From: Lachnospiraceae bacterium
GTDB lineage: Bacteria > Bacillota > Clostridia > Lachnospirales > Lachnospiraceae
Assembly (NCBI GenBank): GCA_900757145.1
Contig: CAAEMT010000014.1
Location: 1 to 64,000 of the forward strand
Length of the DNA: 64,000 bases
Reading direction: 5' to 3'
Of this stretch, positions 53,024-60,885 are shown one piece after another. Within the stretch, counting starts at the first letter, position 1. Each line of letters starts with the position of its first letter. The notes below the pieces were generated by a model. It was not told the origin of the DNA, ran no database searches, and saw nothing but the letters and a program-made list of their open reading frames with translations. A program made the position numbers and the translations under genes.

Positions 53024-53027
53024 TATT

Positions 53028-53354
53028 ATGTTACATCCATCTTATTCAGATTTAATGCAGGTAGTAAACAGCGGGGTTGAAGAGGGAGAAGAACCGGTAG
53101 TAAGCAGCCGCTATTCCATTGTATTGGCTACAGCAAAAAGAGCACGCCAAATCATTGCCCGCCAGTCAGGCGACAATTTAGATGTGATCGCTGTATCGAA
53201 GCCGCTCTCAAAGGCGATATCTGAGCTTAATCAGGGCAAGATCAAAATTCTGCCTGAGGATGAAGCGGCAGAGCAGGAAGAAGCACAGGCAATGGCGGAT
53301 ACAGCTGCCAATCTGCAGGATGAACCGGCGGAGAATGCAGCAGTAGAGGAGTAA
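53028..53354 (+). CDS. rpoZ: RNA polymerase omega subunit
   Basis: A 108-residue omega chain: MLHPSYSDLMQVVNSG, then SRYSIVLATAKRARQI, the conserved omega core, and KPLSKAISELNQGKI. The C-terminal 35 residues are acidic and rich in Ala and Glu, longer than in B. subtilis. ATG 53028 follows GAAAGGGGA, 5 bp after gmk; an in-frame start within gmk has no site. Confidence 0.93.
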   Translation: MLHPSYSDLMQVVNSGVEEGEEPVVSSRYSIVLATAKRARQIIARQSGDNLDVIAVSKPLSKAISELNQGKIKILPEDEAAEQEEAQAMADTAANLQDEPAENAAVEE

Positions 53355-53384
53355 TCTGTCGCTTCGGAGAAAAGGGGTGGAATC

Positions 53385-54047
53385 GTGAATGAAGTAAAAC
53401 AGTTTAGTAAGAGCTACATTTTAGTTTCCGCACTGTATGTCGTGTTGGGCATCGTATTGTGCGTATGGCCGAATACGTCCCTGAAAATGATCTGCTACGG
53501 TTTGGGTTTTGTGATGGTAGTCCTTGGCATCACCTATGGGATTATTTATTTTACGAAAGAAAATCTGGCGGGTTTTTTGCAGATGGATCTTGTGATCGGG
53601 ATCATCTGTCTTGCATTCGGTGTTTTTATTTTGCTGAATCCGACCTTTCTTGCGACAGTGCTTCCGTTTGCGATGGGAATTATCCTGCTTTTGGGCGCTG
53701 TTGTGAAGATACAAAGTGCATTGAATATGCGCCGTCTGAAATTTGAAAAATGGTACGGCGTTCTTATCTGCGCTCTTGTAATCATCGTTCTAGGAATCGT
53801 GCTGCTGTGCAATCCATTTAAAAAAGAGAGTTATATGGTGCTGTATATCGGACTGTGTCTGATACTTGACGGAATAACGAATCTTGTAAGCTTGATATTT
53901 ATCCAGATGCGAGTAAAAAAGCTTGCAAGGATACAGAAGGAATATCCGGAAGCAGATTTAAATGAGCTCCTTGCTCAGCAGGGAAAGAAAAAGGCGCAGG
54001 AGAAGGCGGAAGTAATTGTACAGGATGCCGGAAAGAATAAGGAGTAA
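53385..54047 (+). CDS. DUF308 (HdeD-like) membrane protein
   Basis: A 220-residue protein with six hydrophobic helices in three pairs (residues 10-170), each with the LVLGIVLxxxP type motif of DUF308 (YVVLGIVLCVWPNTS, LAFGVFILLNPTF, IVLGIVLLCNPF). The last 50 residues are charged and cytoplasmic. In E. coli HdeD is linked to acid stress; the role in Clostridia is unknown. GTG start behind AAAGGGGTGG; it is 3 bp upstream of rimO. Confidence 0.82.
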   Translation: MNEVKQFSKSYILVSALYVVLGIVLCVWPNTSLKMICYGLGFVMVVLGITYGIIYFTKENLAGFLQMDLVIGIICLAFGVFILLNPTFLATVLPFAMGIILLLGAVVKIQSALNMRRLKFEKWYGVLICALVIIVLGIVLLCNPFKKESYMVLYIGLCLILDGITNLVSLIFIQMRVKKLARIQKEYPEADLNELLAQQGKKKAQEKAEVIVQDAGKNKE

Positions 54048-54050
54048 TAC

Positions 54051-55388
54051 ATGAAGATACTGTTTATTTCACTTGGCTGCGACAAAAATCTTGTCGATTC
54101 CGAGGAGATGCTCGGACTTTTGAACAGCCGGGGATATACGTTTACGGATGATGAGACAGAAGCTGATATTATCGTTATCAATACATGCTGTTTCATAAAT
54201 GATGCGAAGGACGAGAGCGTTCAGACGATCCTCGAGATGGCGGAGTATAAGAAATCCGGAAGCTGCAAAGCTCTCATCGTGACTGGCTGTATGGCGCAGA
54301 GGTACAAGCAGGAGATTTTGGATGAGATAGAAGAAGTTGATATGGTGCTTGGAACTGCTGCATACGATGAGATTGTGTCGGCAGTAGAGACTGCGCTTGG
54401 CGGCAAGCGTATGGTGGAAGAGAAGCCTCTTACGTATCTGCCGGATGTAAAAGAAAAGCGTATTGTTACAACAGGAGGGCATTTTGCGTATCTGAAAATC
54501 GCAGAGGGCTGTGATAAGCACTGTACCTACTGCATTATTCCGAAACTTCGAGGAAGATACCGCAGCATCCCGATGGAACGACTGGTCATGCAGGCGGAGG
54601 AGCTTGCAAAGCAGGGAGTAAAGGAGCTTATTCTTGTGGCACAGGAGACAACGGTGTATGGTGTCGATTTGTACGGGAAAAAATCGCTTCATCTGCTCCT
54701 GAAAGAGCTGTGCGCGATTTCAGGGATTCGCTGGATACGTATTTTGTATTGTTATCCAGAAGAGATATACGATGAACTGATCGAAACGATGCGGACGGAG
54801 TCGAAGATCTGCCATTATCTCGATCTGCCGATCCAGCATGCGTCTGATGCTGTTCTTAAGCGGATGGGAAGGCGCACGACACGTGCTGATCTGACGCAGA
54901 TTATTGAGAGACTTCGGGAGGCTATGCCTGATATCATGCTGCGCACGACGCTGATCACAGGATTCCCCGGAGAGACGCAGGAGCAGCACGAGGAGATGAT
55001 GGATTTTATCGATGAGATGGAATTTGACAGGCTTGGCGTGTTTACCTACTCTCAGGAGGAGGATACTCCGGCAGCGTCCATGGCAGATCAGATTGATGAG
55101 GAGACGAAGCTTACATGGCAGGAAGAGCTGATGGAGCTTCAGCAGGAGATCGCCTTTGACCGGGCGCAGGAAATGGTCGGACGCACTGTTACGGCTATGG
55201 TAGAGGGTAAGGTTGCGGACGAGAATGTGTACGTTGCGAGAACGTATGGAGATTCGCCTAATATTGACGGGCTTCTTTTTATCCATACAGGAGAGATGCT
55301 TATGTCAGGAGATTTTGTCCGCGCAAAAATAACAGGCGCTGCGGAATACGATTTGATAGGAGAGATTGCAGATGAATTTACCGAATAA
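54051..55388 (+). CDS. rimO: ribosomal protein S12 methylthiotransferase RimO
   Basis: Radical SAM enzyme that adds a methylthio group to Asp89 of S12. 445 aa with the UPF0004 domain first (ISLGCDKNLVDSEEMLG, NTCCFINDAKDES, TGCMAQRYKQE), then the radical SAM motif EGCDKHCTYCIIPKLRGRYRS (about residue 150) and a C-terminal TRAM domain (VGRTVTAMVEGKV). The N-terminal sequence distinguishes it from MiaB. It overlaps pgsA by 17 bp. Confidence 0.95.
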   Translation: MKILFISLGCDKNLVDSEEMLGLLNSRGYTFTDDETEADIIVINTCCFINDAKDESVQTILEMAEYKKSGSCKALIVTGCMAQRYKQEILDEIEEVDMVLGTAAYDEIVSAVETALGGKRMVEEKPLTYLPDVKEKRIVTTGGHFAYLKIAEGCDKHCTYCIIPKLRGRYRSIPMERLVMQAEELAKQGVKELILVAQETTVYGVDLYGKKSLHLLLKELCAISGIRWIRILYCYPEEIYDELIETMRTESKICHYLDLPIQHASDAVLKRMGRRTTRADLTQIIERLREAMPDIMLRTTLITGFPGETQEQHEEMMDFIDEMEFDRLGVFTYSQEEDTPAASMADQIDEETKLTWQEELMELQQEIAFDRAQEMVGRTVTAMVEGKVADENVYVARTYGDSPNIDGLLFIHTGEMLMSGDFVRAKITGAAEYDLIGEIADEFTE

Positions 55389-55911
55389 ACTTACCGTACT
55401 GAGAGTATGTATGGTTCCTGTATTTGTTTTTTTGATGCTTTGGGACGGACTTGGTGACAACGGAAGATACGCTGCTGCCGTGATCTTTATTCTAGCCAGC
55501 GCAACGGATTGGTTTGACGGATATCTGGCGCGCAAAAATAATCTTGTAACAGATTTTGGTAAATTTATGGATCCGATCGCAGACAAGCTTCTTGTGTGCT
55601 CGGCGATGATCTGTTTGGTGGAGCTTGAAGCGCTTCCGGCATGGATCGTTATCATTATTATAGGAAGAGAATTTATTATCAGCGGATTCCGGCTGGTTGC
55701 ATCAGACAAGGGTACTGTGATCGCGGCAAGTTACTGGGGGAAATTTAAGACAGTATCACAGATGATCATGGTGATCCTGCTGATCTTTGATTTTGGCGGC
55801 GTGTTTGACATGATCAGCAATGTGATGATATGGATCTCCCTTATTTTGACAGTAATATCTCTTGTCGATTATCTGCGTAAGAATTGGGGCGTGCTCGATG
55901 GTCAGATGTAA
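55372..55911 (+). CDS. pgsA: CDP-diacylglycerol--glycerol-3-phosphate 3-phosphatidyltransferase
   Basis: Membrane enzyme of phosphatidylglycerol synthesis, 179 aa. It contains the CDP-alcohol phosphotransferase motif in WFDGYLARKNNLVTDFGKFMDP, with the following IADK completing the DG-AR-G-D-D spacing, and about five hydrophobic helices. ATG 55372 is preferred over TTG 55366 because AGGAGAG lies 7 nt before it. Confidence 0.93.
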   Translation: MNLPNKLTVLRVCMVPVFVFLMLWDGLGDNGRYAAAVIFILASATDWFDGYLARKNNLVTDFGKFMDPIADKLLVCSAMICLVELEALPAWIVIIIIGREFIISGFRLVASDKGTVIAASYWGKFKTVSQMIMVILLIFDFGGVFDMISNVMIWISLILTVISLVDYLRKNWGVLDGQM

Positions 55912-55980
55912 TAATGCCAGCAGAAAAGCAGAAGCGGCTAAGAAAAATGATTCGGTGAAAGAAAGAGGCGGTGATGTACG

Positions 55981-56505
55981 ATGCAGGCAGAAAAAGTAAA
56001 AAAAGATCTTGCTATTTCCGCTAATGAAAAAAAAGATATCAGTGCTCTTGCCCGGTGCGTTGTCGGACTGCTTAAGGAGCGGAGGATGACTGTAACGGCT
56101 GCAGAATCCTGCACAGGCGGGATGATTGCTGCGGCTCTTACGTCTGTCCCGGGAAGTTCTGAGGTTTTAAAATGCAGCTTTGTCACATACTGCGACAAGG
56201 CGAAGCGCAGACTGCTGGGCGTACACAAAAAGACGCTTGAAAAACACACCGCAGTAAGTAAACAGACTGCGAAAGAGATGGCAAAGGGCGGCGCAAAGCG
56301 TGCGAAGGCGGACTGCTGTATTTCTGTGACAGGATATGCCGGACCGGACAGCGGATGCGGTGATCCGGTTGGCTTGGTGTACATTGGATGCTGTTTCGAT
56401 GGAAAAACAACAGTTAAAAAATTCCTCTTTGAAGGTGACAGAAGCAGCGTCAGAGAGCAGGCGCTATGGCAGGCTTTGCTTTTGATTAAAAAGAAAATAC
56501 AGTAA
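55981..56505 (+). CDS. CinA C-terminal domain protein (nicotinamide-nucleotide amidase type)
   Basis: A 174-residue stand-alone CinA C-terminal domain, as in PncC, which deamidates NMN. Landmarks: VTAAESCTGGMIAAALTSVPGSSEVLK, VSKQTAKEMAKGG, SVTGYAGPDSG and GLVYIGCCFDG. The N-terminal MoaB-like half of full-length CinA is absent. pgsA-cinA is a common pairing. The first 25 residues are highly charged and extra to the domain. Confidence 0.88.
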   Translation: MQAEKVKKDLAISANEKKDISALARCVVGLLKERRMTVTAAESCTGGMIAAALTSVPGSSEVLKCSFVTYCDKAKRRLLGVHKKTLEKHTAVSKQTAKEMAKGGAKRAKADCCISVTGYAGPDSGCGDPVGLVYIGCCFDGKTTVKKFLFEGDRSSVREQALWQALLLIKKKIQ

Positions 56506-56524
56506 ATCTTTCTGCGAAGCAGTT

Positions 56525-56607
56525 AATCTGCCGCAGGATACGAATCAAAACATGGGATCAGTACAGGAGTCCCGGAACTGTTTTGAATATGTATCCTGCG
56601 GCAGATT
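56525..56607. terminator. long two-step hairpin after the CinA gene
   Basis: Perfect 17-bp outer stem (56525-56541 with 56591-56607), an inner TCAAAACA/TGTTTTGA stem and a GGGA/TCCC tip, with TTTTG following on the right. It serves convergent genes and is one of the most stable inverted repeats in the window. Confidence 0.85.
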
Positions 56608-56632
56608 TTGTTTGTATACGGGAAAATTCAGA

Positions 56633-56911
56633 TTATTTGCGCATTTGTCGTATTAGCCCGATCAGGCGGTCGATCCGTTGTATTTCTTCCGGTGATTTTC
56701 CTTCTTTCATAACGTTGATAACGGCGTCGATCTCAGAAGGCTGAAAACCCATTTGCTTTTCCTGTGTCTGTGCAGATGCAGACATCAAAAAAGAAAGCAG
56801 TTCGTTTTGTTTTTTGCCCTTTGCCTGTTCTGCAAGAGATGCGAGCATTTGAAGCTTGGCAGGATCTATATTGCCAAGAGAGGGGTTCTTTGTCCATGAA
56901 TTATCGTTCAT
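56633..56911 (-). CDS. uncharacterised small helical protein
   Basis: A 92-residue hydrophilic protein of mostly helical character, with IDPAKLQMLASLAEQAKGKKQ and GFQPSEIDAVINVMKEGKSPEE. No known domain is recognised. AAAGGAG precedes the ATG. It follows the next gene upstream by only 14 bp, so both are expressed together. Confidence 0.75.
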   Translation of the reverse strand: MNDNSWTKNPSLGNIDPAKLQMLASLAEQAKGKKQNELLSFLMSASAQTQEKQMGFQPSEIDAVINVMKEGKSPEEIQRIDRLIGLIRQMRK

Positions 56912-56925
56912 AAATTCTCCTTTTG

Positions 56926-57273
56926 CTAAGCATTAAATAGCGCGGTAGGATCAGCGCCGGATTGTGCAAAGATAGAGTAAAGCTCCAGTGCAGAGAGTAT
57001 CTGAAGACACTGATCAATCATTTCTCCCTCGCTCTCATCACAGTAATTGCGCATATCAGTCAGCATATCGATTATACCGGGGGGCTCGTTTCCTGTACTG
57101 CATGCATGTACGCAGTTTCCGGTATGTTCATAAAAGCGGAGGATATTTTGCATTTCCAATATTTTGATGAGAAGCGAGATCATTATTTGACTGGAGGTAT
57201 TGATGTATGGAACGGCAGCTTTTAAAAGCTGCAAATGATTCTGATTGGCGATCTGATCCAATGCAGTAAGCAT
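56926..57273 (-). CDS. uncharacterised small protein, partner of the preceding gene
   Basis: A 115-residue protein, helical throughout (LQLLKAAVPYINTSSQIMISLLIKILEMQ, IIDMLTDMRNYCDESEGEMIDQCLQIL), no signal peptide or membrane helix. I do not recognise the family. The ribosome binding site is weak (CCGGAGC). The two-gene unit is bounded by a long terminator at 56525-56607. Confidence 0.7.
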   Translation of the reverse strand: MLTALDQIANQNHLQLLKAAVPYINTSSQIMISLLIKILEMQNILRFYEHTGNCVHACSTGNEPPGIIDMLTDMRNYCDESEGEMIDQCLQILSALELYSIFAQSGADPTALFNA

Positions 57274-57385
57274 AATTGCTCCGGCTCTTTTTGTTTATAT
57301 GTATGCCGGGAAAGTCAAAAATATTACATGTGAATATCTTATAAATAAGAAAGACGACAAAATGACAGATCATGGAGGGATTATC

Positions 57386-57556
57386 GTGGCGATCAGAACA
57401 GTTAGAGAGGGCAATGCTTTCTATGAAATAGATGAAGACTGTATGAAGCAAAGAAAAGCAGGATATTCAAGGGATGACACAACGATACAGCGAAAAATTC
57501 AGGGAGAAGATTGCGAAAACAATCAGAAGCGCAATCCTGCCACAAAAGGGGGATGA
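57386..57556 (+). CDS. small hypothetical protein
   Basis: A 56-residue hydrophilic product starting at GTG 57386, 7 nt after GGAGGG. It begins AIRTVREGNAFYEIDEDCM and ends in a charged tail (KIQGEDCENNQKRNP). An upstream in-frame ATG (57362) is possible but has no site. No family is recognised; the good ribosome binding site is the main support. Confidence 0.5.
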   Translation: MAIRTVREGNAFYEIDEDCMKQRKAGYSRDDTTIQRKIQGEDCENNQKRNPATKGG

Positions 57557-57590
57557 AAAATCATCTGACAGGAAAAGCAAACTAAAAAAG

Positions 57591-57611
57591 GGCGGTGCAG
57601 AAGGCACCGCC
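57591..57611 (-). terminator. terminator of the Cys/Gly-rich gene
   Basis: Perfect 8-bp stem (57591-57598 with 57604-57611); on the minus strand it is followed by a run of six T (57585-57590 as A). A weaker 15-bp imperfect stem-loop (57647-57680) lies between it and the gene. Confidence 0.85.
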
Positions 57612-57693
57612 GCAGGCAGAGAATCATGCTTACAGGATCCTCGCTTATGATACAGAAAAGCTTTCGCTTTCCTGCATCATACAATTGTGATGT

Positions 57694-57942
57694 TTAGCAT
57701 CCGCATCCGCAGTTGTTGTTATTGTTGTTTCCAAGAAAGCCGCATCCGCTATTTCCTCCACAGCAAAACAGAAGAAGCAGGATGATCAGACAGCAGTCGT
57801 TTCCGCCGCCGATACCACAGATAGAACCATTGTTTCCGTTTCCGCAAATTGCGAGCAGAATGAGAAGCGTGCAGATCGAGATACCGCCTGTTCCTTCATT
57901 TCCACATCCACATCCGCAGTTCGTAGCTGTTAAATCACTCAT
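57694..57942 (-). CDS. Cys/Gly/Asn-rich coat-like peptide
   Basis: An 82-residue protein with 14 Cys, many Gly and Asn, and two short hydrophobic cores flanked by Cys (SICTLLILLAICG at 22-34 and CCLIILLLLFCC at 50-61). It starts SDLTATNCGCGCG and ends NNNNNNCGCGC. The composition recalls spore coat or YjcZ-type proteins and the so-called chorion-class high-cysteine proteins annotated in Clostridia; alternatively it could be a modified peptide. GGAGG precedes ATG 57942. No modifying enzyme is adjacent. Function unknown. Confidence 0.75.
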   Translation of the reverse strand: MSDLTATNCGCGCGNEGTGGISICTLLILLAICGNGNNGSICGIGGGNDCCLIILLLLFCCGGNSGCGFLGNNNNNNCGCGC

Positions 57943-57974
57943 TTCGTTTTCCTCCGAAATTATCATTTACAGTG

Positions 57975-58001
57975 TATCATATGCGGGCAGTTTCTAAGTG
58001 T
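57975..58001 (-). promoter_or_regulatory. possible sporulation (sigma-K-like) promoter
   Basis: On the minus strand AC (58001-58000), 16 bp, then CATATGATA (57983-57975), which matches the sigma-K pattern AC-N16/17-CATAnnnTA. The match has low information content, so it could be chance; it would fit a late coat gene. Confidence 0.35.
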
Positions 58002-58013
58002 GACTAAAATGTT

Positions 58014-59735
58014 TCAGGAACGCAGAAATGCTTCATAGATTCCGTATACATCAAGCAGACCGTACCCGGACTCCCGGTTTGGATACTGATAATTGGCGCT
58101 TCGTTTTGCGCCCCGTTGAAAGAGGCTTTTGATCTCCCAGGGCGTAAAATACCGCGGGATGCTGCGTTTTAGCCCACTTTGCGTGACGAGAGCCGTCGCC
58201 CCCGCCGCAAGAGCGCAGGCTACACAAGAACCGGTATGTACTGAATAGCCGCCTCCGGGAGCTGGAGCCGTGAGACTGACGCCGGGAGAGGTGAAATCAG
58301 GCTTGATCAGCCCGTTTCTTGTGTACCCTCTGCCGGAGCTGCGGTACATGCTGTTTGTGTATGCGTTGTATGTTCCAGTCGTGATCAGCGCGTCAGCGCA
58401 GGCAGGAATGACAAGCGTCGTATCTGTATTCGGAGAATAAAAACGTATATCGGGATTGACAAAGTTTGTGATTGGAAGCCACAGATGGAATTGTCCGTTT
58501 ACATGTGTAAGGTTTTTGATACGGATTTTCCAGACGCCCGGCGTAGGGGTAAGGAATCTCATGAATGCAAGCTCAGCTCCGCTTAACATTTCAACGATAG
58601 AATAGATCAGATTGACCCTGCTGTTTTCGAGAAGAAAACTGAATTCATGAGAAACCTGACTGCGAGGCTGCACAGGCTCTATTGTTTCACCCAGAGGAGA
58701 GGTAAATCCGATACTGTAAAGTTCCGGCGCATCTGCCCAGAATTCAAGCGAAAAGCCATCGGTCTCTTCCTCGATAAGAATTTCAACATCTGTATATTCA
58801 TTTTCGCGGGAGAGCGTCCCGAAGTAATGATGTCCCTGACCGACTTCATTTCCCGTTCCGGTGACAGCAAAAATTCCGGCATTAAACTGTGCCTGGGTAA
58901 GTACCTCTTCGAGAGGAGTTGTCCCTGTGTGGCCTCCCTGATTCGTGCCGACTGTGATACAGATGACGAGAGGAAGGCGCAGCGTGCGGGAAATTTGAGT
59001 CATATAGCGGATGCCAAGCATCAGATCACTTTCCTGATATGCGGTGGCGCTGTCAGGAATGATGAAGTAATCGCGCAGATATTTTTTAGCAGGCTTTAGT
59101 TTTACCGCAATGATACTGCTGTCAGGCGCTGCGCCGATAAAATCAGCAGAAGGATCGGGGCTTCCGCAGGCAATGCCGGCGGCAAAGGTTCCGTGTCCGC
59201 TTTCGTCCTGGTGGGGAAGGAGAGCAGAAGGATTCCCGGAAAAAAGCGCCGCATTGATCTCGTTTTCTGTATATTCTGTTCCGTATCCCAGATCAAAAGG
59301 CGCAGGACCTGTCTGTATCGTCTGATCCCATATACGCAGGATTTTTGTCGTACCATCGGGATTGCGGAAAGCAGGGTGCGTGTAATCAATTCCCGAATCA
59401 AGAAAACCAATCATTACGCCTTTTCCGGTCAGATTAAGGAACGGTTGGTTCTGCACTGCCAAAATGCCTGCTGTTTCAAGGCTTACCGTATCAATAGGTG
59501 TAAAAAGCTTTGGCACAGCTGGATACCCAATCTGTTCCATGAAAGACAGCCCCATCGAAAGCGGCGCATGTAAAACACTGTACTGTGTATCTACAATTTG
59601 CGGAGAATACTGGCTAAGTTCTGTTGTCAGCATCTCAGGTGCAAGCTGATACCGCAGAATGATGTCGGAATAGTCCTCCGAGACGATTGGAGATGTAGCT
59701 TCGGTCTGACAGGCTTTTGTTTGTCTTTTAGGCAT
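58014..59735 (-). CDS. S8 (subtilase) family protein with Cys at the nucleophile position
   Basis: A 573-residue subtilisin-fold protein of the clostridial Csp-like type, without signal peptide. Asp113 (FLDSGIDYTHPAF), His181 (DESGHGTFAAGIA) and the oxyanion Asn296 (VTGTGNEVG) are in place. The nucleophile motif, usually GTSxA, reads TGSCVACALAAG, so Cys504 stands where Ser is expected (codon TGT on the minus strand). An insertion (about 300-450) is typical of Csp-like proteins. It may be a cysteine variant or a pseudoprotease like CspC of Clostridioides difficile. It is 62 bp downstream of the DtxR gene and 71 bp upstream of the Cys-rich peptide gene. Confidence 0.9.
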   Translation of the reverse strand: MPKRQTKACQTEATSPIVSEDYSDIILRYQLAPEMLTTELSQYSPQIVDTQYSVLHAPLSMGLSFMEQIGYPAVPKLFTPIDTVSLETAGILAVQNQPFLNLTGKGVMIGFLDSGIDYTHPAFRNPDGTTKILRIWDQTIQTGPAPFDLGYGTEYTENEINAALFSGNPSALLPHQDESGHGTFAAGIACGSPDPSADFIGAAPDSSIIAVKLKPAKKYLRDYFIIPDSATAYQESDLMLGIRYMTQISRTLRLPLVICITVGTNQGGHTGTTPLEEVLTQAQFNAGIFAVTGTGNEVGQGHHYFGTLSRENEYTDVEILIEEETDGFSLEFWADAPELYSIGFTSPLGETIEPVQPRSQVSHEFSFLLENSRVNLIYSIVEMLSGAELAFMRFLTPTPGVWKIRIKNLTHVNGQFHLWLPITNFVNPDIRFYSPNTDTTLVIPACADALITTGTYNAYTNSMYRSSGRGYTRNGLIKPDFTSPGVSLTAPAPGGGYSVHTGSCVACALAAGATALVTQSGLKRSIPRYFTPWEIKSLFQRGAKRSANYQYPNRESGYGLLDVYGIYEAFLRS

Positions 59736-59797
59736 AGAAATACTCCAAAAAGATTTTAAAACAAAATATGCCCGTAAAAAGAAGATGATGCGGATAT

Positions 59798-60166
59798 TTA
59801 TTGACGTTTAAGTGCGTGCTTTTTTAATGCATCAAAACTTTCTTTGCTAAGTACATGTTCGATTTTGCAGGCATCCTCGGCTGCAATCTCAGGAGCTACG
59901 CCAAGAGCAGTCAGCCATTGGCTAAGCAGTTCGTGGCGTTCATAAATATCTTCTGCAATCTCACGACCGGACTGTGTCAGAGTAATGTAACCGGAGTCGG
60001 AAACAGTAATATGCTGTTTTTCACGCAGATTTTTCATTGCGATGCTTACACTTGATTTTTTAAAGCCAAGTTCCGTAGCGATATCGACAGAACGGACAAC
60101 AGGAAGCTTTTTGCTTAAGATCAGTATGGTTTCAAGATAATTTTCAGCAGATTCATTTATTTGCAT
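59798..60166 (-). CDS. DtxR/MntR-type metal-dependent repressor
   Basis: A 122-residue regulator with the N-terminal winged helix (SAENYLETILILSKKLPVVRSVDIATELGFKKSSVSIAMKNLREK) and a dimerisation/metal-binding domain with ERHELLSQWLTALGVAPEIAAEDACKIEHVLS, which carries the His/Glu/Cys ligands of this family. It lacks the SH3-like third domain, as MntR does. Divergent from the feo operon, whose promoter carries two palindromes; it probably represses feo with Fe2+ or Mn2+. Confidence 0.88.
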   Translation of the reverse strand: MQINESAENYLETILILSKKLPVVRSVDIATELGFKKSSVSIAMKNLREKQHITVSDSGYITLTQSGREIAEDIYERHELLSQWLTALGVAPEIAAEDACKIEHVLSKESFDALKKHALKRQ

Positions 60167-60287
60167 AATCGTACCTCATTTGTTGATTTTGTAAAGTAAG
60201 TATATCATAAAAACGACTTCGGTGGAGAAGAAAAAAGATAAGTATACTTTATTTTTTATAATGGATACTTTTTTTACAGGAATGTTA

Positions 60288-60319
60288 TTGACAACTAATA
60301 TTAGTTAGTATATACTAAC
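60288..60319 (+). promoter_or_regulatory. feo promoter with two overlapping palindromic operators
   Basis: TTGACA (60288-60293), a 17-bp spacer and TATACT (60311-60316). A perfect 14-bp palindrome (60293-60306) and a perfect 16-bp palindrome (60304-60319) cover the spacer and the -10. Another perfect 10-bp palindrome AAGTATACTT lies at 60240-60249. Occupation by the neighbouring DtxR-type protein would block the polymerase. Confidence 0.8.
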
Positions 60320-60368
60320 AAAAGATAGACAGGACAAATTGCATAAATGATTAAAAAAGGAGGACGCT

Positions 60369-60581
60369 ATGATGCCGCTTATAATGGCAAAACCGGGTGA
60401 AACATTTACGATAAGAAAAATATCGGGAAAGGATGAGGTGCGTCAGCATCTGGCAGGGCTTGGATTTGTAGTAGACAGCGATGTGACTGTGGTGAGTAAA
60501 ATTGCCGGAAATATGATCGTGCAGGTCAGAGATAGTCGTATCGCGCTGGATCAGAGTATGGCGTCCCGCATTATGATCTGA
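60369..60581 (+). CDS. feoA: FeoA-type protein, first copy
   Basis: A 70-residue SH3-like FeoA domain that assists FeoB: MAKPGETFTIRKISGKDEVRQHLAGLGFVVDSDVTVVSK, then GNMIVQVRDSRIALDQSMASRIMI. AAAGGAGG precedes ATG 60369. It is 11 bp before the second copy. Confidence 0.9.
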   Translation: MMPLIMAKPGETFTIRKISGKDEVRQHLAGLGFVVDSDVTVVSKIAGNMIVQVRDSRIALDQSMASRIMI

Positions 60582-60592
60582 GGAGGAGAAAA

Positions 60593-60814
60593 ATGAAAAC
60601 ACTTAAGGATGTAAAAGTAGGCGAATATGCGACAGTTGCAAAGCTGCACGGAGAGGGACCTGTAAAGCGCCGAATCATGGATATGGGGATTACGAAGGGG
60701 ACAGAGATATATGTCAGAAAAGTAGCTCCGCTTGGAGATCCAATGGAGCTCAATGTAAGAGGATATGAGCTGTCCGTACGTAAAAGCGATGCGCAGATGA
60801 TAGAGGTTGTCTGA
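60593..60814 (+). CDS. feoA: FeoA-type protein, second copy
   Basis: A 73-residue FeoA domain clearly different from the first: TLKDVKVGEYATVAKLHGEGPVKRRIMDMGITKGTEIYVRKVAPLGDP. Two FeoA genes before feoB are common in Clostridia; they may form a hetero-oligomer on the FeoB G domain. GGAGGAG precedes the ATG. Confidence 0.92.
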   Translation: MKTLKDVKVGEYATVAKLHGEGPVKRRIMDMGITKGTEIYVRKVAPLGDPMELNVRGYELSVRKSDAQMIEVV

Positions 60815-60885
60815 TTTGATTATGAAGAAAATCTCAAACCAAAATATGCAGAGCAGGGAATAGAGAAAAGGAGATAAAGTTTATC

